64,000 nucleotides of DNA. It comes from Amoebophrya sp. A120 (taxonomy: Eukaryota > Sar > Dinophyceae > Syndiniales > Amoebophryaceae). Position numbers and translations under genes: made by a program. Positions 12,384 to 23,300 of this stretch are shown here, one piece after another; positions within the stretch are counted from its first letter, which is position 1; every line of letters begins with the position of its first letter. The DNA lies in the NCBI GenBank assembly GCA_905178155.1, contig CAJINV010000010.1, forward strand, positions 2,242,167 through 2,306,166, given 5' to 3'. The notes under the pieces were generated by a model that saw only the letters and a list, made by a program, of their open reading frames with translations, was not told the origin of the DNA and made no database searches.

Positions 12384-12998
12384 TCAACACGAGCATTGTA
12401 CTATCGAGTTCCATGATCGTCCCCGGGAGCCTTCTTCGCTGTGCAGGCATAGCTTTGGTTTCATCACGACGGGGCAGGATGGACTCTTTTCAGTAGGATA
12501 GCGAAATCGATCGAAAAAAACGTCGCGATACTGCATTGTGTTCCCTTGCTTGGTATACAACTTAGTACCTTCACAGCGATCCTCTCCATTTTGATCTCCA
12601 TGCGGGGGAGCCCAGCAGGAAAGTTCGATGGTTTCCATTAACTCCAGTGCACAATTCCAAGGATTCGTGCCGGAGCTGGCGCAGTTGACGTACGTATTCC
12701 ACGGGTTGTACCCGGCGTAATTCAACGGGTGGGGTTGCATGCCCCATCCGATTCCCTCACCAGTGACCGTATTGAAAACTAGATACGCATTGTGCTCCGC
12801 GCATGATCCGCAGTAGCTAACGGCTACCACTTCCTGCAGCTCTTCTCGCTGGGTGGAGGCTGCGATCAGGAGGCGCAACGCCGTGTAGTACGACGAGGAC
12901 CCGGCAAGGTAGCGCGCTGAACGCCGCTCTAGCGGCATACGGAGGAACGTACTCCTCTTGTTTCCTGCCGCGGCTGATTGCAGCCCGAATTTCATCAT
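12384..12998 (-). CDS. Cys-rich protein fragment, unknown
   Basis: ATG ATG at 12998 opens a frame with about ten Cys, several Trp, and Asn-Pro-Trp-Asn motifs (NYAGYNPWNTYVNCASSG, then NPWNCALELMETIEL). The spacing suggests a secreted disulfide-bonded domain. The N-terminus is basic and is not a clear signal peptide. The frame closes at 12384, probably inside an intron, because the last 25 residues look non-coding. It may be the 5' part of the 9-13 kb locus. No family recognised. Confidence 0.45.
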   Translation of the reverse strand: MMKFGLQSAAAGNKRSTFLRMPLERRSARYLAGSSSYYTALRLLIAASTQREELQEVVAVSYCGSCAEHNAYLVFNTVTGEGIGWGMQPHPLNYAGYNPWNTYVNCASSGTNPWNCALELMETIELSCWAPPHGDQNGEDRCEGTKLYTKQGNTMQYRDVFFDRFRYPTEKSPSCPVVMKPKLCLHSEEGSRGRSWNSIVQCSC

Positions 12999-13032
12999 GA
13001 TCGAGTTTTTTCTTGTCGAAATTCTTCCGCAA

Positions 13033-14190
13033 AAAATAAAATCAGACTTTTACTTTTTCCGTAAAAGACACTTGATCAGGTCATACACGACGTTGTACTA
13101 GGACTTATTTGTACTAGGCAGCCCCTTATCAGTAGCTCCCTTTGATGCGATAAAAGGGCCCTGTAAATCGAAATCACCGAACCGGGTGGTAAGGTATACT
13201 AAAAAGCTGCTTGGCGGGAAAACGAAAACTTTACTTGTCCAAACAATAACAAGGGCGAGGTAACAAGTACAAAGATGAAGACCTGTACTTTTTCTGAAAC
13301 GCAAACAAGTTCTAATTGTATTTCGCTTGTCTTCCTGAAGAACGACGGGCCGCGTCTGCCCTTCGTGTTCTTTTCAACGCGGACGAGATCGAGAACGACA
13401 TCATACAATGAGGAACGATTCGACTTCGTGGTACGCTGTACGAAGCTTGCCTAAGAAAATGACGTAGAATAAAGACGAGCACGCTGCATGTGTTGCGTGG
13501 ACGAATCTTTGTTCATTATCCCTATCAGATCGCATCATAATAAGTAAATTATACGGAAAGGAAAAACGACCAAGATGGAGATGCAGCCAATTATATCAAC
13601 AATAAGCACGACCCGCCTTGCCGACGAGGGCGAACGATCACGATCACGATGACATGACCCTGTGGCAAATAATAAATCCGGAGGACCACCTACTTTTCTT
13701 ATATCTTTCAACGGCAGCACGATGATCCACTACTAGTACGTGGCCTCGAAAACAAAACAACTACGTAAGTCCTGCGCAACGCCTGTCGTGCAGCCATGGG
13801 GAAGTAGTAGTAATCAGAATTCACGATGCTTACGCGGCGCGAGAAACATGAAGAAACAAAGATATGGTGGAAAATTGCGAAGAACTTAAAGGAGCTGGTG
13901 GCGTGTGAAAGTTGATTTTTCATGCGCAGGAGAATTATAAGTACCATCTCTCGTCAGTCGAAGACCACGCGAACAGAAGCAGCACTGAAGTTGTGTTATT
14001 GATGAAAAGCAAACGACGTGACTTCTCTTTGTCTGTGGTAGCTAGTGGACCACAGCAAAAATAAGACACTACTTTTGTTTGCTTCTATCCGGGAGCCGAT
14101 CCTTTTGTCGTAACAACTACGCACGTAGTTATTCGTTCATTTAGTTTTTTATGTACGTGTTTACACAAGAATTAGGTACTTCTTTATCCA
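13033..14190. other. Intergenic, nothing supported
   Basis: AT-rich spacer between the CWC27-type gene and the Cys-rich locus. It has no introner, no long credible frame and no obvious repeat. Confidence 0.5.
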
Positions 14191-16087
14191 TTATCGCTTT
14201 ATTCCACCTCTCGAGGCCTTCATGTCCTTTTTCTGCGCCAAGATTTCGCCTTCCGTGAGCGGGCGTCGTTCCCGCAACTGCTTCGCACGGAGTGCTTGCT
14301 CCTCCGCCAGCTTGAAAGCCTTGTCGGCCGAGGTGTGGAATTTTAAGCCGCCCGTGAGCCCAAAAACCGCGTCATCCTCGTCGTCGACACCGTTTTCCTC
14401 GTTGTTCTTCTTCGTTTCGTTCCCGTTTTCGTCGCGCGTGGGCTGAATGCGTTTCGCGTTTTTCAGGCGTTTCTCGAATTCGGCCAGCATGTTGAAGCTG
14501 GTCTGCCCCCCTCGGTTGCGGTGCAGGCTCTCGCCCCCCGGCAGATTGTCGCCGCCCCCGCGGTTTCGTTTGATTCCCTTGGTTGCCTTGTTGCCCTCGT
14601 CTTGCAGGAATTGGTCGAGTAGCAGGTCGCTCTTCTTTTTCTTCTTCTCTTTTTTCTTCTTGCCGTTGCCCTCAAATTGGTCCTGGATTCCTTGCTTCAG
14701 CTCGTCGATCTTTTGCTGCCTCTTTCTCTGCTCCTCCTGCTTTCGCTTTTGCTTCGCGTCTTGCACCGCGTCAAGGTCCGAATCTTCTTCGGAATCGATC
14801 CCCTCCCCCGCTTTATTTCTCCTACCTGGTGACCTACTCCCGGAGGACGCGTCGCTCGAGTCTGCGTCGTGTTTATTTCGCTTTCGCTTGCCTCCTCCCT
14901 CCGCCATTTTGGTGCCGCTCAGAAGCGCGGCGTTTTGACTGAGGTCCACGTTTTCGTAGGCCTTTTTCTTGAGTAACCGCTCGTCTTCCAGCATGTCGTG
15001 CGCGGAACGAATCTTGAACTTCTTTGCAGCCGATGCTACGGTAGTCGCGTTCTTCTCCTTTTTTCGTCCTGCAGTAGACCCACTACTGTCGCTCTCCTCC
15101 TCGTCGCTGTCCTCCAGCGCCAGGACGTTTTTGTTCTTCACGACCTGGATCTTTTTGTCCTGCAGCTCCTCCTCCTTCCGCTTGGCAATCGTGGACTTCC
15201 AGTTGTTTTCCATCTTTCGCAGCTGGTTCTTCTGCAGAACGTCCCCCCGGATCTCGATGTCGTCAAAGGGATTGTGCGTCACCTCCACGTGGGTTATCCT
15301 GGGCAGGTCGCTCGGGTCCTCCGCGAGCGGCCGATCCGTCTTCGCATCGGTCTCCACCTCCGCCATTTTGGTCAGGTTGTACAGCGTGTTGCCCGCAACC
15401 TTGGCAAACAGCGTGTGCACCTTGTCCAGGTCCCGGGCGGGGCCCAGCGTGAAAAAGAACTGCGACCCGTTGGTCTTCGTGTGCTTACCTGAGTAGACGT
15501 AGACAAGACAAGAGTTGATGTGCTTTTTGCATGACAAAAAAACGGGGTGAAATGCTAGCAACTTCGCATGTTGACAGACTGCGGCTTTTTACCTTGCAAG
15601 ACTTCTTGTAAATACTGCGAGTTCTTCATGTTCAATTATCTTGCAGCGCCCGAGATGAAATGAAACTGTAACTGTTGATCACTATAGTTAGATACACGTA
15701 GAAATTTCTATCCATAAATGCTACACGACGAAGATTGATAAGGATGAACCACTAAGTACCTGCATTGGCCACCCCCATCATCCCGCGTTGCCGGAACTGC
15801 AGTCGGCCATGGATTTCTAACGGAAACGGTTCCCCGTAGATAGATTCACACGTGTTGCCGGTTCCCGTGGGGTCGCCACCCTGGATCATGAAGTCTTTTA
15901 TTATCCGGTGAAACGTGGTGTTGTCGTAGTAGCCCTCCAGGCAGTTCTGCACAAAGTTCCGGCATGCTTTCGGGGCCTCCTTGGACCACAAAGCGATCTG
16001 CAGCGGGCCGAAATTCGTGTGCAAAATCACCTCGCCCTTCGTGTCGGGCTCGTTTTTGTAGCCCGTGAAACTACCCGCCGTCGCCAT
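14191..16087 (-). CDS. CWC27: Spliceosome-associated cyclophilin, CWC27 type
   Basis: Exons 15760-16087 and 14191-15488 (1626 nt, 541 residues, TAA stop) are joined across an ordinary GT-AG intron in phase 1. Residues 1 to about 175 form a cyclophilin domain with the CWC27 hallmarks: LWSKEAPKACRNFVQNCLEGYYDNTTFHR, then QGGDPTGTG, ESIYGEPF, and NGSQFFFTLG. After it comes HNPFDDI, then a long charged, Lys/Glu-rich tail, as in CWC27. The family belongs to the activated (Bact) spliceosome in the nucleus. The Arg of FHR is present, but the usual Trp after SQFF (cyclophilin A Trp121) is replaced by an acidic stretch (ARDLDKVHTLF), as in human CWC27, so isomerase activity is doubtful. ATG at 16087 fits the family's N-terminus. 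There are no introners in this gene. Confidence 0.92.
15489..15759 (-). other. GT-AG intron of CWC27-type gene
   Basis: 271 bp. Donor GCAG|GTACTTAG, acceptor CTACTCAG|GTAAG. It splits the conserved Ala-Gly of the cyclophilin domain (ANAG), and the join restores AGKHTKTNGSQ. It has no terminal inverted repeat and no 5-bp target repeat. Confidence 0.9.
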
Positions 16088-17307
16088 GGTTCGTCGGTTT
16101 TGGGATGATGTATATCAATGTCTACTGTTACTTTATCTTAATATACGAGCGTATAAAGAAGTACTTGTCATCTACTACAGTCAATCTTGAGACAGGAAGA
16201 TAACTAGTACCCAACTTCAGTTGTTGTTCAACTTCCTGTTCCTACTGCTTCATGAAGAATAAACTACTGTGGTTCCGCTTTCTGTCTACTTCTGGTCGCT
16301 GAAAATAATACGGAAAACGAAAACCAAATGCGATTCAAAAAGTGGAGGATGGCTTTGGCAAGATGCTGGAAATTATAAAGAACCCAAACTACTACTTCTC
16401 TTCAATCAATGCGATTCTTGTTCTTCAGCTTCACCACTACTCATATACTGGAAATTACGGAACGAGGACGGGATCCTCGTAGTTGAGACAGATTTTCTTG
16501 AGGCATCCAATTCGAGGATGTTATATATCACGGGAGATTTATTTTTCCCATTAATTCGTCCACCTCCGCGTCTGTGATTTTATTTTTTCATCGGGGAAGA
16601 ACAATGCAGCATCGAGCTATACGTACTGTAGTTGTTAGTTCAGATCATCGTCAGTCCAACCCGGCTATCACAAGTTGCAATATCCGGAAGAAGAAGATCA
16701 ACAGAGACGCGGCAACCACAAATAAATCTCAGATCTTCAACTTTTTGCTCACTGCTCATGAACCCCGGAACAATTAGCGCTTGGTTAATGCAGGTTTTGA
16801 AGAGATCAAGTAAGTACTTATTTTCATCTGCCCATTATACAACCTGCGTCGTGTTTGTGGAGGCACCACTAGCTTCAAGAGCTGCCAACGGCTCGCTCCA
16901 GAGCCACACAGCTACAGCTAGTAGTGGGAAGAAGATGAACACGCATGAATTCGTGCCGCATGGTAACATAGACACTTCACTCTAGGCGTCCGCGAATGTG
17001 GATTTTTCTTGGGGCTGTTGCAAGTAGAAGTAAGAAAAAAAAATTCTTCCTGATCTCAACATCGCACAACAATTGTCGCCTGTATTCCCTAGAAAAGTGG
17101 TAAGCACATCTGTCGTCAAGGGTCGTGTACTCGTCTTTTCTCGTCCTGTGAGTTGTTGCAGACCTAGTCTTGTGATCCTGATTTCGAACTGGACGAGATT
17201 CAGTTACACAAGCGAAAAACGACAAGCAACTTCCTTCTCGAAAAGAGCAGAAAATTATTGAGAGTGAGGGGATGCTTTCACTCGTCGACTTCTCTTCCCG
17301 TTCCCCC
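16088..17307. other. Intergenic, nothing supported
   Basis: Spacer of 1.2 kb between the membrane protein gene and the CWC27-type gene. A 102-codon plus-strand frame at 16269-16577 has no recognisable features. Confidence 0.5.
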
Positions 17308-20300
17308 CTATTCCGCCTGGAAAATGGAGGCAAATTCGTAGGAGACCAGTGCGCGATTGCTGCTGATCCCGAAGAGTTCTTTTTCGTTCAGAAAACACGC
17401 GTTCACGAGGTTCACGTTCGGCGTAATGCTCACGTCACTCTTTCCGCCCTTGTAGGTCAGCCCGTACTGCAACTGGGTGACCACGTGGACCATGTAGCGG
17501 AACTGCGGCTCCTGGTCGCTATCGTCTAGTTCCGGCCGTACCAATGGGGGAGAAGTAACGGGATCATTTTGCTGCGCCGCCGACGGCGCAGCAACCGACT
17601 TTTCGTAGTAGCAGAGCCAGGCCGGGGCGTTTTCAGAACAGGTCTCTGGTCCTTTGAATTTCGGGTTTTTGCGCAGGAAAAAGACGTGGGGCACCATAGG
17701 AATGCGCGCGTCGTGGTCTTGGTGAATCTGGACGCGGTTCGGGTCCTGCCAGTATTGGTCGTAGGACTGGAATTTCTCGGCGAGATTGTAAAACACCTCC
17801 GCGGTGGGGCGCAGAAACTTCCGCTCTATAATTTGGCCGTTTATTTCCCCGGACTGGGAGGGATCGGAATGATGATCCACCGCCGCGCTATTACCATTCC
17901 ATCGTCTATTTCTCTTCTTTTTCGTACTGACCGTGACCATCAGCATATCCCACGAAAAAAGTGTTACAGTTACACATCTGTTGTCAATGCAGCAACACAA
18001 ATTTCTCTGCATGAGAGAGAAAACTTGTAATGCAGAAATCCTAAGGGAAAACGCCTATGAAACGAAGCTCCTATGCTTATCCGACATGACAGAGCTTGTC
18101 TGTCTTGCTTGGCCTGCAACACAATGTGTAACTGTAACACTTTTTTCTAACCATACAGCAGCAGTGTCGGTTTCGACTTGTGGTCGACGCCCAATATATC
18201 AAATGCAAAAGTGTCTGGGTCTGGAAACTTGTAATGCTAAAAATGAATGGTAGACGCACAGCAATGAGCAGCGACGCATGACAAATTTTTTGGCCGCCAT
18301 GTCTTACGTATTCCGCATGGCAAACTGCGTTTTTGCATGACAGGTAAGCTGGCTTTTTCGTGCCTATGCAACACAGATTCTCGAGTCATGCCAGACAAGC
18401 ATGACAAACTTGCATTCTTCCAGACCCAGACACTTCTACAGTTGATACAATATCACGTCGTTCGTGTCCGGATTCACATACAGTGACCGAGGCTGCAACG
18501 CCTGGCCCTCCCACTGACCGACGATCTTCACAATCTCAGCTTCGAAGCCCGGTTGTAGTTCTGATGTTGGTGAAGGATCCTGAACGGCTGCATTCTGCGC
18601 TTGCTGTTGATGTTGTTGTTCCTGGGACGAGAGAAACGTAGAACTAGTAGCAGTACCACTACCCTGAAGATGATCTTCTGGTGGTATGAGACCTTGCGAA
18701 TTTAATATTCCGCCCGTATTCATCGGCGAGGGCGGCGGAGTGGACGGGCCTCCGCCGGGCCGGTTCACCGCCGTCCGGACGTGCTGGGTGACAGGCTGTT
18801 GCTGTTGCTGTCGCTGCAGTAACGATGAATCTTGCAGCTGCCCATTTATTTCTGGTGGCTGTGCTGGTTCCTTTGCTTTGCACCGAACTATGGAAGATTG
18901 CAACAAGACCACCGGATTGCAGTTGTTGTCCATCGCAATGTCTATGATGTCCCGGAAATTTTCCTCCTCCTTGTAACCGTTCGCCAGCCAGGGCTGCAAA
19001 TCTTCCTCGGAATCGTCGTCGGTACTACCGGGAGAGGAGGAAGAGGTGTCAGCACTACTACTACTACTTCCCCGATTCATTTGATTCTCGATCTCCGAAA
19101 CGATCAAGTCCTGCATCTCGCGCGCGCACTCGTTCCCGGGTTGGCTCGCTTCGTTGAAATTCAGCAAGTCAAACTCCGTCGCGTACACGATTTTATCCAC
19201 GCCGCACTTCTCGTTGCACGCTATCCTCGCAATTTCCCCGGTCTTGAAGGCGTTATCAACTGTAAAAATGTCTGGGTCTGGAAGAATTCATGTTTGTCAT
19301 GCTTGTCTGGCATGACTCTTAAATCTGTCATGCACGTTACCCAAGCGCTGCGTTTTTCTGTGATGCAGAAGCGCAGTTTGTCATGCAGAATAGGCAACAC
19401 CTAGGAGCTCAGAAACTTGTCATGCTGAGCCAGCATTTGTAGCCTCATCATGAGACGCTACGCAGCATCACAAGTTCCCAGACCCACACATTCTTACATT
19501 TGATAGGCGTTGCTGCTATCGTAATTCCAGCCCGCGCCCCCAGCCTGCTTGAAATTCGTCACCACCGTGCCAGCCTGTTGCAGGTACTGCTGCGTGGTCA
19601 AAATTTCCGTCCTTTCTCTCCTGTCTTGATGTTGTACCTGCTGTTGGCCTATCTGCACAAAGGAATTCACCGTGCTCGCTTCATTTCTGGCTGCGGCCGC
19701 CCTGCTTTCTTGCACGATGCTGCCACTGCTGGACGTGGGCGCTTGGAGATGGACTTTGAACCCGGGGACGCGGAGAAATTTGTAGTATATCCTGAGTAAA
19801 AACGTACCCACACCAGAGTTGTGATGCAGATTTGCAAAGACAGGAAGACTTGTAATGCGCATCCCCATGAGAGCCATTTCCAGTCGTGTTTTGGAATTTG
19901 TGATGCTGTGAACAGGATGAGCAGATGAATCTGTGACGCGGCTGCACTTTCTAACCTGCACTACACTGCATAGTGCAACTTGTCATGCGTGACTCACAAA
20001 ACTCCTAGGTTTGTGTTGCAAAATCCTCATCCTGACTCTGGTGTGGGTACGTTTTTACTCAGGATATAGTACGCGTCGTATTCTTGCATGGACAAGGTGA
20101 CGAGCGCGACCATATCAAATGTAAAAATGTCTGGGTCTGGAAACTTGTGATGCTGGGCGGCGTATCATGAGGAGGCCACAAGTGCTGGCTCAGCATGACA
20201 AGTTTCTGCGCTTCTATATGATGCCTATTCTGCATGACAAACTGCGTTTTTGCATGACAGAAAAGTGGGGCTCTTGAGTAACGTGCATGACAGATTTAAG

Positions 20301-23300
20301 AGTCATGCCAGACAAGCATGACAAACTTGCATTCTTCCAGACCCAGACATTTTTACATTTGATAGACCAGCCAGGAGATCAATAGACTGATCATCACTCG
20401 GTTGAACAGCACCTGCGGCAGGTAGTTCGCCTCGGTCGCCGTGGCTTCTAAGGTTTCGATCTCCTGAATCACGTGCGGCGTTTCATACAACGCCTTCTTA
20501 TCAAATGTAAAAATGTCTGGCTCTGGAAGAATGGAAGGCTTGTCATGCTTGTCTGGCATGACCCATGATGCTTGTAATGCATGACCCAGCATCACAGATT
20601 TTTGGAAAGCTTCCTGATGCCATTTCCGCATGACAAATGCCCTCCTCGCGTAGCACAAATATGGCTCCTCTTGCTGGTCATGCAATACACATTTTTTTAG
20701 AGTCCTAAGTTAGCATCACAAGTTCCAACTTTCCAGACCCAGACATTTTTACAGTTGATACTTCTTCTCACTCAGCCAGGCACCCAGTCGGTCGATCAGG
20801 TTCCGCTTCTTCGGACCCCGGTTCTTGTTCGATGGTCTTGATATCGAAGCGGAACTTTCATCTGGCAGTGCGGAAGAAGAAGATGATGGCTCTTCTTTAC
20901 TATTGTTCTTTTTGCCATTTGGACTATCAAATTGCACGACTTTCTTGTTCATCATTCCTGTGCCCACTGTACCAGCTACATCGGTTGTTGCACTATCTCC
21001 AACCGCGAGCAGCTCGTCTAAATTGTCCTCCAGTTTCCTCAAATTCTCTTCCAACACTTCAAACCCGTGTTCTAAAAAGTTGGACCGCATGAAGACCGTA
21101 TCGGGAACCGAGTATTTCACCACCTTCCGGTCGTAGTAGACGTAGCAGGGCATGTAGAGACCAGTGTTGTTATCGTAATCCGGGATTTGCACCCACTTCG
21201 CGACGTATCGTATTCAAAAACGTCCCCACCCCATAGTTGTGATGCAAATCTGCATGCTGAAAATGTGTCTCATGCGGAGCCCCATGAGAAGCATTATCTA
21301 GTCGCGTTTTGGAATTTGTGATGCTAGAACCAGCATGGCAGACTAGATCTGTGATGCTGCTAAACTAGCTCAAACAGCAGCACGCTAAGAGTCCAAATTT
21401 GTCATGCGAAACAGCCAAAACTTGTGGATTTGTCTAGCCGATTCCCCATCTTGACTATGGGGTGGGGGCGTTTTTACACAAGATACGACGTGTTGCTTCT
21501 TCTGCCTCACCTGCTGGAAAGTTGTTTCCGGGTTCAAGTTCGCTTTTATCAAATGTAAAAATGTCTGGGTCTGGAAGAATGCAGACTTGTCATGCAGGTT
21601 TTGCATGACCCATGAGGTCTGGTATGTAGGACATAGCATGACAGATCCTGCTGTGAGAGTTCTATCATGCCTATCCTGCATGAGAAACTGCCTCACGATT
21701 AGGTCAAAAGTGGCCAGCTTTTGGTAATCATGCAACACAGATTTTTGAATGATGCAGATTTAGCATGACAAGTTAGATTCTCCCAGACCCAGACATTTTT
21801 GCATTTGATAGCTTTCTGGAGCAGTTCGAGAATTTTCGGTCGGAACGTGTTGTCCATTTTGTCCTTGAAACTCGCGAAATCAATCGGGATGGGTTGGAGA
21901 CTTGTCTGCCTCTCCAAAGCGGCAGAGTTCGAGGACATCACACTGTTTCGCCTGCTAGCCGTCCCGAAACTCGCGACCGTGTTCTGTGCGTTATCAAATG
22001 TAAAAATGTCTGGGTCTGGAAACTTGTGATGCTGAATTGCGCATGATTGAAGCGCTTCCAATGGCAGCCAAGCACGACAAGTTTTTGAGAGGTCTGCTGA
22101 TGCCTAGCACGCATTACAAATTGCGTTTTCGCATGACAAAGAAAGCCTCTGTTTTGCTGCTCATGCAACACAGATTTTCCAGGAGTGCAGGACACGCATT
22201 ACAAGTTCCAATTTTCCAGACCCAGACATTTTTACATTTGATATGCGTTGGAAAGGAGCGAAAGAGCTTCGTCGTGAAACTTGTTTCTGCTTTTTCGCAT
22301 AATATTGACCGGTGGAGGTGGCATGCTGGAGGAGGTATCCTGAGTAAAAACGTACCCACACCAGAGTTGTCATGCAAATCTGCATGCCAAAAAGGTTTGT
22401 CATGCGGAGCGCCATGAGAGGCATTGTCTAGTCGTGTTTTGAAATTTGTGATGCTACAATCAGCATGATATACTAGATCTGTGACGCTGCTGAACTACCT
22501 AAACAGGATTACACTACGAAGACGAACTTGTTATGCCAAACGACCAAAGCTGGCTGATTTGTCTAGCAGATTTGCCATCTTGACTCTGGTGTGGGTACGT
22601 TTTTACTCAGGATAGGAGGAGGAAGTCAGCAAAGCGTCGGTTTCCTCAGCGGACGGAAGAAACCGTTGCTCTGGGTAAACGAAGTAATTTTGTTCACTTT
22701 CCATGCTGGTACTGTTCCTCAGGTTGGTAGCGTTCGTACTGCGATAATTCGCCTGTTGTTCCACCGTGCTCATCTGTTCGTTTATTTCCTTTCCTCCATG
22801 ATTTCGTCGGTTGCGCAGCGTGGAGGTAGTTGTACCTTCGATGCTGGCGTCGTCCTTTCTATCGGGACCAGCAGCTTGTTCCGCAAGACCCCCAACTTTC
22901 CTTCTGATTTCCGCCTGCTTCGCCATCCAGGTGTCTAGATAGGCCTCTAACTCGCACGCGTGGTCCATCACCTCCAGAAAATCGCCGGCGAAAAGGTCCG
23001 CCTGCGTGTGGATCAGAATCTGTCTCCGGTCGACTTGTTTAGAAGTACTTGGAGAAGAAGGTCTTGTTGCGCCATGACCGCCAGCGCCGCGACGCATGTC
23101 TTCATTTTCCTTCTCGTTCACAGGAAGCGCTTTCCCCGTTTGTTCATCCTTCAAATTCATTTTCAAGTCCACATTTACCGTCCGATCTTTCACGACGACA
23201 CCCCCGTAGCTGGAAGGCTGGAGATTCAACATTTCGTCACCTCGGAAATTCTGCTGGAAAAGCAGCGCTGCCTCCTGGTCCTCGAAGAGTTTTTTGTTTG

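Noticed and set aside
19254-22614. CRISPR-like array because short motifs recur at regular spacing
   Set aside because: The repeats are paired inverted arms around roughly 250-bp interiors in exons; there is no spacer set, no cas gene, and the DNA is eukaryotic.
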